A stretch of 64,000 nucleotides of DNA from Tubulanus polymorphus. Taxonomy: Eukaryota > Nemertea > Palaeonemertea > Tubulaniformes > Tubulanidae. The stretch lies in the NCBI RefSeq assembly GCF_964204645.1, contig NC_134026.1:7316001-7380000 (forward strand), written 5' to 3'. This document shows, piece after piece, positions 45,472 to 57,400 of the stretch (position 1 is its first letter; every line of letters begins with the position of its first letter). The notes under the pieces are model-generated. The model was not told the origin of the DNA. It ran no database searches and was given only the letters and a program-made list of their open reading frames with translations. The position numbers and the translations under genes were made by a program.

Positions 45472-47116
45472 CTTACCCAAGCTTTTAGGGCTGTACTTAA
45501 AAACATTTGCAAGGTGAAAGACCGAGAAGCGAGTGATTAGTGAAGACGAAGAAGCCCGAGCGAACGACGAAGAAGGCGAAGGTAGGGGGTGTTGCAACTC
45601 TTTCACTGACCGGTCTCTCGACTCGACAAATGCAAATTAATTCATGAATTTATCACTGGAATAAAGGGCGACAGGTGACGTCATACTGACACTGACTGGT
45701 GCTTCTGTTGTTCTGCTAAAATTGCATTTATCAAACCTAGAAACACCGCCTGCACCACTGCATTATTATATAAAAACAATCGTTTCCGTGTCTATTCCGG
45801 GTGGTCATAAGTTTACTGAATACAAGTGAGTAGCGAACGGAAATAATCTCAATCCCAGTCAGTAGCGAACGGAGAGGTAGCTTCGAATCCCATTTTAATA
45901 TATTCTAGACACTTTAGATAAATCAACACGGATTTGAGTCCTGAACCCAGCATATTGATACTAACTAAATATTGGAATATCACAGATTGTTCTTATTCGC
46001 CATCTATTGGAATTTTGTCAAACTATATCTAGATCCAACAGCGGCACCACTAATTACACGTGCGCCATCTATTGGAAACATAGAAAATAATGACAATAAA
46101 GTTGGCCTCGGGTTCGAACCCATCAGTTATATCTGGAGCTTGGAGGTTCGGACTAGAAAATAAATAAAAAGGAGTCCCAAGTTCGAACCCAGTACGGTAC
46201 TTACGTAAATAGCCGATACTCCCGTACCTTCAGAAGTATAGCAATGAAGTCATAAAAAGATCTTGTATTTTATAATATCTTTTATTTTTAAATCTTTAAT
46301 TACAAAGTAGAAGATTATCTAAAATATATTTATCTATAGAAATACCATGTCGCACGGTATCTATAATGAAGGCACCATTTGACACAGGGATTAACAGATC
46401 TTCTCTGGAATGTCAAATATCAATCAATTGTGAGGAAATTGTTCAATATTCTACAATTTTGATTTTCCAGCTCAGATAGGCCTATAATAGAATGTTTAAA
46501 ATATTGAAGCAGATTATGATTTATAGAGTTGATACTGATTTGAATTTACAATGATCAAAACGCTTCTTATCATCAAATTTAAGTTCAATTTAAACTTATC
46601 TTCAAATACCCGGTAACAAAAAATATTTACACAACACTGGAAGAACCTTTTTCCCTAATTGTAGCCTCGGTACTTACAAAGGTTTTAAATGCAAAAAGCT
46701 GATAATGAATAAAATATATGATCAAATGAATTCGAAGCTAGGCAGAGGCCAGTTACTGAAAAGTTGGTTAGAGAATGGATAGTTGGCTGGGTGACAATTT
46801 GAAACTGTATTGTAACAATGGTCTTTTTCCACCAGTTAAGTCTAGCCAACTTTTGAAAAACTGACCCTCAAAATCACAATTATACTCAATAGTTCACAGT
46901 TTGAGTTCAGGGGCTCAAAAATTGGTTGTTATCCAGTTGACATAGTGACAGTTAAAAGTTCATTGTAACTATCATGGTACGTATCTAGTAGTTAGTTTTA
47001 ACCAACTCTTACCGACTGGTATCTCGATTGGGAAAATCAGATCAGTGGAAATCAGAAAATAATTTCATTTTTTCCTGGAGTGAGCCAAGTGTCCGAATAA
47101 GGTTTACTGTAGTTCC

Positions 47117-50100
47117 TCAAATCAGTGTGAATACCGAATCTCTATCCCCTGATTCTGATTCCTGATTCATGTTATCTGTGCTATGAGCGCTCTCAGTGCT
47201 TTGTATTCGCTCATTGCGTTTACGTAAAATTCGACTCAACTCGTCATCAGGTCCACAACCCCCTGACGAGGGGCTGTCTAATGAATTAGTTGTTGAATAT
47301 GTTCGCTTCTTTAGATTCGCCAGTAATGATGAGAATTGATTGACAGCTTCATCTCCTGCAGGAACTCCGCCCTCTTCTGTCAATAGTGATGCCTAACGAA
47401 AACAGAAACAACAATATCATCAGTTAAATTGTTGCTACAATAACAAATTTAAATTTCAATGTGAATACCTTCCTCGCTGGTTCAGTTTTAATTCTCTTCA
47501 TCATTTCAGATAAAACTTCATCAAATCCTTTAATTTCTTCTTTCACTGAAAACAAACACATAAAAAAGTAAACAAAATAATCATAATTGTGATGGATGAA
47601 TTTCAAAACAGGATGGTGGCCCCAGGAATGAGAGTCCCAGGGATGAGAGGTGGCCCCAGGGATGTGAGGACTGGTCTCTCTCAGGGGGTGGCCCTGTCTG
47701 GTTTAATTGCGGCTGAACTCTTTTAAAACAAACCTGCTGGTTTGGGTTTCTTTGACTTCATCACTAGTTTTACAAGAGGCCTGTTTTAAAATAAACATAT
47801 ACATTTATCAGACATGTTTTCAATGGATGCAGTTTTATAGTCGTACGACTTTCTATAAAAGCAGGCATCTTAATAAACTTACTTGAATATTGAAGGTGGT
47901 GGCGGTGGCGGGGGAGGTGGTGGTGCTGGAATGTTTGATTTCTTGGCATTTTCTAATTGTTCAGATAAAAGTTTCACTGAAAGAAAATTTAAAACAGTAC
48001 AGTTCAGTGAGTTTAACAGTACAATATAAACTGCACACATTAAGTCGGACTTATAGGGACAAAATTTGTCCAACTTAAGTAAGTATGAATATCGGAGTTG
48101 GTTGATACAACTCCACTAACAAGTCAGACATATTTTCCAATCTTGAGAGCAATATCTGCCCGAGTTAGAAAATATTTCAATCAACAAACATGTGGTGTTT
48201 GAGCAGAGACTGTAGAAATATTTTGTCAAACGTTCAAACATTATGAGGGCATTGATAGAAATGTTACCTTTATACTTTAAATTGTTAGTGAGTTTGTGCG
48301 AATCTTCTAACTGTTGTTCCAATAACTGTTTCTTCTCATCTGACTTCTCTAATTCACGTTCTAATTCTTTATAACCTGAAACTTTTACTTTAGCTTCAAG
48401 TTCTTTTATCTATAAGAAAATAGTATTGATTCATCAGTTTCGATCTGAAATCGTCAGAACACTATATCAAAACATTTTTTTACAATGTTTGACTTTTTAT
48501 GGATAATAAAATCAAAATATGAGAAAGACTGAAGGTTTGGTTCTAGTTGACAGAATATCAATGGTCACACAAGATCAGTAGCTTAACATCATTTTGGTTC
48601 GATAGCCAATCCAACAACCTTAGACCAGCAAAGCGAATTTTAGTTCTAACTAATCTAACAACATAAGACTTGTCTAAGCTAATTTTGGCTCCATAACCAA
48701 TCTAACATCTTAGACCGGTCCAAGCTAATTCTAGTCCTATAGCCAATCTAACTCCTTAAGACTTGTCTCAACCCAAAAGTTCTATTTCAAATCTAACAAC
48801 TTAAGACCAGTGTAAGGTCATTTTAGTTCTATAATCAATCCAACACCTTAAGACCAGTCTTATGACTTATAACTGCACTAGGCTTAGAGTTGTATGAAGT
48901 TATACCTGTTCGGAATATTGTTCTTTCTGCATTTCAATTTTCGTAGTTAAATCTTCAATTTCTCCAAGAGCTTTCGCTAATTGATCATGAGCCAAAGCGG
49001 AACCAATAAGAGCTTGACTCTGACGAGCCATAGTCTCACGCTGACGATGCATCTACCAAATGAAACATGGTTTAATAGCATGAATTTTGACATAAGTCTT
49101 ACACTCACAGTTCAACAGACTGTGATGGGTAAAATCAAATTGGATTAAACTGTCAAATCTGCATGAAATTCAATATTCAAGATTCAATAAAATCCTGCTG
49201 ATCTGATTTTCTAATCTGAATATCATTTGCATGTCATGGACACGGTTCCACTGGTCCTTGGTTCAAATTTGACTCTACAGTTAGATTGAGTTCATTTTCA
49301 ACGTTCTAACTCAATTTTTACTTCCAACTGTGGACCATGTCCATGATGTGTTATGTCTATGATTGTTTGTGTATACTGTACTGTAGTCACCTTCGATGCG
49401 TAGTTCATCGCTGCTTTACGACATTGATTTTCCATCTCGAGTTTTTTCTGTAGTTCTTGAATTTCCCCGACAGCCAAAACTGACACTGAATACAAATGAA
49501 AACTACCGTCAGTTATTTCTTCCTTCCGTTAAATGAGATTGAGTGAAATAAAATGTTGAAAATCACCTCTTTGAAAATCATCTTTCATTTTCTCGAATTC
49601 TGATAAACTATTTGAACTTTTTCTCAGTTGAATGTCCCTCATTTGTAACTGTAAAATATTTAAACATTTGAATTTAAATCATTCCTTTAACCCTTTCAGT
49701 GCATCTACACCGCAGTGCGGTGTATGAATCGGTGACGGATTTTGCTAGTACACCGCACTGTGGTGTATTGATGTAATTAGTAATTAGTTTTTATCTATCA
49801 AAAGATGGCAGCATCTGTCAAACATAGTGAAATATTAGTAACTAATGATACACCACGCCGATATTCCCGTTATTCAACACACTAGGGTGGAATTTTTCAA
49901 AATTTTCAAATTATCTCCAGCACTATAGGGTATTGATTAGTCAGCACTGAAAAGGTTATTGAACTGTTTCATTCAATGTTCATAAAGGATGGTACATATC
50001 AATAAGGATATGGCCACTTCTCTAGGGGTAGCTCTTGGGGGTCATTCAGTGGTCCCAGCCCCTGCCTTCCAATCATTTGTCTCCTTTTTGTAAAGATGGA

Positions 50101-52621
50101 GATCGTTGAAACCTTTAGATTTGAATCTCCCGTGGGAAATTGCATCTTTTTGGATGTATTTCTTCATAAATTTCCATCAGCTGTTCAATCAATCTTTTCT
50201 TTCAGTGACACCGTCCAATTTCCGTAGAATTGCCCCTGTGAAAATGGATCTCTAATAACACCGAGAGACCCGCTTGTGAAATACTTAATAACTCTTTTAT
50301 TCTTTTACCTTTTCCTGAATCGCATCGTGTTTTTCGATAGCTTCATCTCTATCATCTTTCGCTATTTTCAATTCTTTCTTTAAACGTATGATGTCTTTCT
50401 CTAGATCTGAAAAGAACAAACACCACATAGGTATCAGAATCCAGTCACAAGCATCAGGATCCAATCACAAGCAGCAGGATCCAGACATACAAGCATCAGG
50501 ATCCAGACATAAAATTGATGTCACAGACCTTCAGTTGTACTGAAACCAGTTGCAGGTTTGATTAAATGACCAAAGAAGATTCCCATTGCCCTAATTTTCT
50601 AATCTGTCTAATCATCGTCAGTTTAATAAACCCCGTTTGAACTATTATAAACAAACTCTTAAGCACTTGATTCTAGTGGTTGAATTCAAAACTCTTGAGC
50701 AACTGATGCTATGTTTAAAATTGTCACTTTGGCAGTGATTTACTCGTTTATAACTTAGTATATAAACCAACTTTTGAGCACCTAACCCCTACCAGCTATC
50801 ATGAATCCAAGTGAAATTCGAATTGACAACTATGGAACTGAATCCAGTAATTGTCAGTTTGATGAATGACCTAAGTTGATGATAAAGTGGTATTGTGGAT
50901 AGTAATTCTACCTGTGATGATTTTCTGAAAATGTTCAGTCTCATCTGGGGCATCAGACGGCTCACAAAAATCCTCAAAGTTAATTTCAACTGCCTCAAAT
51001 TCGCTGATCTTCTGAACTAACAGCTGACTTTGACGTTTTAAATCAACATTCTGTTTGTGAATCTATCGATAAAAACAATAAAACACTTACAACCATTTCC
51101 AATTCATTCCAATTTAGGGTTTTTTTTCATTACTTAGGAGTATAGATTTTTTAAATATTTTTTTTCTTTATAGGGGTAAAAATAAAAATAAAGCTTTTTA
51201 TTATTTGAGTATTTTCCACATAAAACCTTGGGAGGACTGCAGAAAAAAATTTCAAAGGAATGAATATTGTGATGAATTTTATTCATATGATGGGAGAAAT
51301 GAAAAAAGTAACTTTTTTGCTGATCATAAGATTGAAAATTGAGATGAACGGAACTTTTACAAGATACTAGATTGAAAATAAAATGGACTCATCAAACATT
51401 TGAAAAATTGTGATGAAAACAGAATAAAAAATTTTGCTTTTAATATGATGATTTTTTTTCGCAAAATTCTGGGAGGCAGACCCATACTCCAAGTAATTGA
51501 AGAAGGCCTCAGGAGTAAATAGAATTTGATGAGAAAATCCAGCATATTTATCACAAACCTGTTTAGCGTATTTTTCTGCCTCTAGTCTCAGTCCTGATTC
51601 GACGCTACATTTTGTTTGTAACTCAATAATTCCTTGCGTCACGGGTTCAAGAGCTACAGAAAATAGGACCAGAAATTCATTATTACAATTAACTGACCTC
51701 AAAACATACCGGTACCTACATTTGACTTATTCATTTCTATACAATCTTATATGATTATGCTTTTAATTTTTCATATTGAATTCTTGATGAATAATTTCAT
51801 TGTCAACATATTTGTATTCGTGGTTTAATCTCTTTTATATATGCTCCACGTCTGAATGTAATACTCTACGATCAGTTCGACAGTTTGATGAATTAGTGTG
51901 AATATCTTAATATATGTATAGTTTATTTAGGTCAAAATAATACAGGTTTTTATTTCATTCCAGTTAAGAGACTCCGATATACGCAATATCACTCTCTGTA
52001 TCCACTTACTGGTCTGTATTTGTGATATATCATTTTCACGTTGTTCCAGTCGATTTGACAATTTCTTAAACTGAAATTGAAATTCCCAACGAAAAAAAAT
52101 TACAACTGATATTACAATCATCTCAGAGAGAAATTGACAGGGATCCAATGAGATTATACTGATGATACAAACCTGGACTTGATTCTCATTATATTTCGCT
52201 AACAAATCATCGTAATCTTTCAAAGCTGCAAATTAAACGTATCGTATATGAATGTATATACCATATACATGGCAGAACATACAAATCTGTATCAATGTAT
52301 ACCGGGTGGGTACATTACAATACAATATAACAACCATAGGCCTAATAGTATTCAATTATCTTCCATATATACATGCTCTATACTCCAGAAGTTTACTCTG
52401 ACTCACAGAATTACTATAGATTAAATACATCTAGCTAGCAATCAAGTAGAGACATACTTTAGAATTGACAAGTAGCAGCTCTAATGTAAATTGACATTGC
52501 TGTGTATTTATATATACGTACCTTTATGTGAAAGTTCTTTCAACTTCTGTAAATTTCTCTTGTCTTTACAACTCTCTGATTTCCAGTATTCAACTGTCTG
52601 TTCTTCTTCCACTGAATCCAT
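47117..52621 (-). CDS. SHTN1: Shootin-1 homologue (coiled-coil clutch protein), 14 coding exons
   Basis: Exons: 52621-52522, 52225-52173, 52070-52010, 51653-51559, 51062-50912, 50406-50309, 49648-49567, 49485-49391, 49052-48906, 48409-48268, 47976-47883, 47780-47734, 47545-47469 and 47392-47117. All phases fit; 505 residues. Vertebrate shootin-1 links actin retrograde flow to L1-CAM in axon guidance (family knowledge). The order of parts matches it: a long coiled coil (exons 1-10) with VSVLAVGEIQELQKKLEMEN, a ten-proline run (PAPPPPPPPPPP) in exon 11, a basic KSKKPKP linker, VLSEMMKRIK in exon 13, then FSSLLANLKKRTYS and DDELSRILRKRNERI in exon 14. The start Met (MDSVEEEQ) is followed by an acidic stretch. 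The proline run is a likely profilin/SH3 contact. Orthology was judged from memory. Confidence 0.87.
48590..48870. repeat. Degenerate tandem repeat, second locus of the 0.6-kb family
   Basis: Five imperfect units of CTAACAACTTAAGACCAGTC and TAAGCTAATTTTGGTTCTAT-like sequence in a shootin intron. The family is shared with 635-900. Confidence 0.65.
49687..49958. mobile_element. TIR element, TTAACCCTTTCAGTGC termini
   Basis: TTAACCCTTTCAGTGC at the left and GCACTGAAAAGGTTA at the right are inverted. An inner palindrome TACACCGCAGTGCGGTGTA is repeated, as TACACCGCACTGTGGTGTA, about 40 bases on. The termini resemble piggyBac-type TTAA elements (inference). Lies in a shootin intron. Confidence 0.7.
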
Positions 52622-53434
52622 GATTGTTTTGTAATAACTTTTACTAATAAACTTTCATCAGCAACTTTCTGTAAACTGTGGGAAAGTTTGTTTTGTGAAC
52701 CAGGAAGTAATTAAGAGGAGAAAGTCCACGAGGTGCTGTCATCTGGAGTAGGAAATCAGTACTAGAATGAAATCAGTAATACATGTACATGTACCACTAC
52801 CATGTACTGTTCACTGCACATTTTGTGGCACTGGATTCAGAATTGTGAACCTGGGCCCATGTGGAATTGTGTCCGTGGATCTGTGTCCAACTGTGAAATT
52901 GGATCTATGTGCAATTCCAGTACAGTGCAATTAGATCCAGAAAGCTGAGGAACTGTGTCCTGAAGTGTGGAACTGTGTCCAGATCTGTGGAATGCCTGAT
53001 AAAACAATTTCTTAATGAATACTGTGGTAATCAGAGAACGATTGCTGGTAATTGTTAGTGAAGAGTCACCACACATACTCGGTCAGTCATGCTACACAGA
53101 CCGAACTAACTTCAGCGATCTGAGGTTAGCACACATGGCTAATTGCATCCCAATAATCTTGCCAGTTCAAATTTAGGTTTGTTTCAAGATTTGGCATTCA
53201 TAGAAAAATGTGAAGTTTCTCTGTCGCAATAAAAATTATGAACTCTTGAATTCTTATACAACAAATATTTATATTCATTTTGAAAACATAAACAACTTTC
53301 ACACAATCCAAGTAGATTTCCGAGAATGGTTTTTCCATTTGCTTTAGAAAGACTACGTATCTTATATTAAAGTAGAATTAATTTTCCAATAATTCCAATT
53401 AGTTCTCGACAGTCAGTACACTCTCCGACAGTCA
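52622..53434. other. Shootin 5' flank
   Basis: 52735-52800 (GTCATCTGGAGTAGGAAATC onward) recurs at 54222-54290. 53022-53115 (AATCAGAGAACGA, TTGTTAGTGAAGAGTCACCA) resembles 62373-62450, the flank of the GPCR gene copy. So pieces of one duplication surround the decayed GPCR. Confidence 0.5.
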
Positions 53435-53535
53435 TAGTTAGTTACCTAATCGTTGGTGGTAAGCTTTTTATAATCGGATGGGCTTATGTGGTTTGTGAAA
53501 ATATCCGATCGTGAAACTAAACCACAGACGGGTTA
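53435..53535. repeat. TIR element (TAGTTACCTAATCG family), copy 3
   Basis: ATAGTTAGTTACCTAATCG on the left, GGGTTACTGACTAAG on the right, with the interior almost equal to copy 1 (AAAATATCCGATCGTGAAAC). Flanked by GACAGTC on the left and GACTGTC on the right, so the inverted match runs a little beyond the core. Confidence 0.75.
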
Positions 53536-53576
53536 CTGACTAAGACTGTCAGTACATTCTTATTTGATCTGCATAC

Positions 53577-54168
53577 ATTTAACTTAGAACTCGGATTCAC
53601 ATCGGTCAAAGTAATATGATTATCATGTCTGTGCTGAACAAGTCTGGGATCTACCATGTCGCTGGTCATTCAGTCTGTTTTGTTCCTGTTTGAGGCGTTT
53701 GGAAATCTACTTTAGCGGTTAATGATACGAAAGTCGTAGATCGTAGATTACGTATCTTATCCTTGTCTCGGTGTGATACCATTTTTAGCATTAGTTAAAC
53801 GCTGATGCCTGTTTTACGGTTGTTCTTTTACACCTCAAAGACGGTCCAATATTAATCACGAAAATCACGAATTCATTAATCTGTCATCAGATCTATGAAT
53901 TTGTAACCGCACTTCCAATCTTCAATAGTTCGTGGTTCACTTGATGATGAATCTCTAGAACGCGTGGCAATTGATATGTTTTTTGATATGATAATCGATA
54001 TGTTTTCTAGAACGCGCCGCAATTGATATGTTTTTGATATGATAATCGATATGTTTTCTAGAACGCGCCGCAATTGATATCTTTTTGATATGATAATCGA
54101 TATGTTTTCCGGATAGTTTGTTTGGATGTTTTTAAAAATGGTTTGAAAACTACAAAATCAAAACGTAC
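53577..54168 (+). pseudogene. Decayed class A GPCR copy
   Basis: Collinear with the intact GPCR at 61035-61985. It keeps ATGTCTGTGCTGAACAAG, TGATGCCTGTTTTACGG, AATAGTTCGTGGTTCACTTG, CTAGAACGCG and finally AAAACTACAAAATCAAAACG, but has many stops and frameshifts and has lost most of TM4-TM6. At 53968-54112 a unit of about 50 bp (TTTTTGATATGATAATCGAT then ATGTTTTCTAGAACGCG) has expanded to three copies. Confidence 0.85.
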
Positions 54169-54477
54169 AACGAGAGGTCCATGTTCATATCGTGGTGGGG
54201 ACTAAAGGGTTAGGGTAAGCCTCAGCCGTCATCTGGAGTATGAAATAAGTACTAGTATGAAATCACTAATACATTGTACTACATCGTTCCCATTACGGAG
54301 ACCTTCCTGGTTTCTCAAAACTGGAAACTGAATTCACAAGAATAAACCAATCACAATTTCATTGAATGAAAATATTATATTTTTCAGTATATCAACTTTG
54401 AATACATGAATAAATGCAATTTAGGTTCCTTTCACGCATCAATAAACACAGCAGATCGGTTACTGATACATGTGTCG

Positions 54478-57400
54478 TTAGAACATGTTTATATTGAGTT
54501 TAGAGTTGGTCGGATATTGTTGATCCAATTGTTTGAATTGCAGAGCGCATTTGTTCCTTTCTGCCGTAAATCCCAAATCATGGAACACTCGAGCCTGCAG
54601 TATAAAACCATCACAAAATATCCTCAATATTGAAGTGGTAAATTTAGATAACCAGATAGGCCTATCCTTGATATAGAACTGGTATTGAAGAAACACAGGG
54701 TGAATCCGGGGCCAAGAGGGGAAATCGTGGGTCCAGTTTTACTGACACTCGCCGAAATCGACTTTCTTGTGAAACTGGACTCAGAATAGGCTATGGTGAA
54801 TAGAGGGTCTGGTGCCCACTCCAGAGAAATCTTTAATGGCACTTCTACATGCAACGCATTAACTACTCCCTATTTATTTACCTACCTGAAAGTAATAAAT
54901 ATCTTTCGTTCTTTTGTAATCTTCAACTTTCAGAAATAATTTCATTACGGTTTCTAGAGATCCAACTGATTTCTGTAGAACTAGAAAATATACAAAAACA
55001 GTACGTATAGAAAATCCAAAACTACCATGTTTACATTCTGATAACACTGCGATTTACTACCAGTGATCGTACGCCAGGTAAGTCCCTCCATTTTGTTGTT
55101 ATGTATGGCAAGCCTCCGGCACTGGTTTGTAAACAAACTATGACATCACTTGCGTGACCCAGGCCCTAGTTCAAGTATAAAACCCACAATCAAAAAAAAA
55201 AAAACTGTAAGAGGATCTGGACATCTCAACTCAAATGCTATGAGCTATTTTCAAAAATAAAATGGCTTATAAGATTTCAGTTGTCAAAATTTAAATGTCA
55301 AAATTATCTTACAGCTTTTCTCTCATTGTGGGTTTTTTACACGTCAACTGAATTCGACAATCAACTTTCTATGAAAACTAGCCTGTCAATTTCTCTTTGT
55401 CTCCCAGGGCTGAGTTTATATACGTGGTCAAAATCAATAAATTATTTACATGACAGACCCTCTAAGTTTGAAAATCCTTGAATCAATCTTTTTTTGTTAT
55501 ATACGGTAGGACATGACGTGCAACACCTCTATATAGAAAATTGTAAACTCAAAATGGTGGTAATGATTGGGAAATATAATCAATACCTTTGCGTCGTTCC
55601 TCCTGAGATTCTGATCGCGCAGCCGCCACCAAACATTTATTATAGAGGAATAAAACGCGAGCTTTATCATAAACAGTTCCGTGAGTCATTACTGTAACTA
55701 ACTGTGATTTAATAGTTCGAACGGCTTGCTGCGGAAGATTCATACAAAACTACAACAAAAATGCGATAAAACATGAATAGAATTGAGAATCTTTTTGATA
55801 CATGAATCTCCCACAGTCAGTATCTTTAAAATTGTACGCGAGTTATTGTTCCCAAGACAGAAGAAATCGAATCCAAGCAATCAATATTTGGAACTGATTT
55901 ACACACCTGAACGTATCCAAGATAAATAGAAGCCATTGCAGCTAAACGTCTGAAGTAATGACGTCTACAGTAAGTTAAACAAGACAACAGTGGAGATATG
56001 GCAGCTACAAAATTACTAGTTTGACAATACAACTCCGCATAGATCAGCGTCACCCTGAAAATACAGAGACAGAGAGAGTGAGTGACAACAGAACTCAGCA
56101 TAGATCAGAGTCACCCTGAAAATACAGAGACAGACAAAATCTCTAAAGTCCCTAGGCCATTTGCTGAAAAGTTGGTTAACGATAACCGGCAGATAAATAC
56201 AATAGTAACAACACAGTTTCAATTGTCACTTAGAATCCACTGGAGAAACCTAACAAACTTTTGAGCAACCTCAGACCCTAATCGTTGAACTGATATTCAA
56301 CAATAGCCTGAACACAAATTATTCAGTCATTTACCTGGCAAATAAATCGGGATTCATGTCTTCATTAGCATCGTTTTTCATTTTAGTTTGACATTCCATA
56401 ATTTCATTAAGTAACGTGACTGCTTTAGTCGTTTCACCGAGTTCCTTCAATAAAATTGCCTGCCTGAAATAAACACGCGACAAACAGTTGTAATCTCACT
56501 ATGACACAGTTGTCCAGCTTTGGTTAGCTTCTATAAACTATCGAGTGACTGCAGCCCCTCGGTTTATAATTACCGATATTTCGCTTCAGTTGAATTCACC
56601 GAAGCCATATTCAAAACCGCCTGTTCCGCTACATCGAACTTCCCATGATGCATTGCACGATCGAATATAACGATCTGTTCACATAACATCCATGGTTTAC
56701 TGTACTGTGATTGCGGGGGATATCGCATCCTACAGGACTGCAGAATATCGGTACAAGCGCTGTATAAACCCTATAGAAATATACAACAGTATTGATGGTC
56801 TACTGTGATAGAGGGGGGATATCTCACTGTCCCTCCCCTGAACAGGTAGACCCTTTAAACGCTCCCCGACCAGATGTTTTTAGGATCGGATTATGAATTT
56901 TTATAGCACCTCGTATATAGAACTAATATCAAAGCTGCTTTCCAGAAAAGATATACGTATCAGGTGCTATAAAAATTCATAATGCTGTCCTAAAAACATC
57001 TGGTCGGGGAGCGTTTAAGAGGTCAGTCCTTAATGACAAGAACAGAAATGTCCTCAGCTGTCCTTTGGATGTGAGTCAACATCACAGGAGGTTGCATTAA
57101 GGAATTCCACAAGATGGGGGTGCATATGTATACCAAAATGCACGTCCACCAAATGACTACAATAAACTGAGAGAAGGTTCTTACCTCTTCGCTATGAATT
57201 AAAGCCAGATTACACAGTGCTATACAATCAGGTTCACCATTCATATAAACACCACATTCATTAGTGTTTAAATGTAGTAATACTTGACTGCACATCGATG
57301 ACATCAATCTACAAATATAACATGAGATATTACATACTCAGGAGAGGTGAGGGTAGGTTGATAGTTGTGAGGGTAGGTTGAGGAGTGTGATGGTAGGTTG

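Larger units (their letters stand above)
43504..47116. other. Intergenic between SPNS 5' end and shootin 3' end
   Basis: No supported gene. Carries the foldback element and the palindromic region listed next, and B-box-like words (GGGTTCGAACCCA, AAGTTCGAACCCA) at 46100-46195. Confidence 0.45.
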
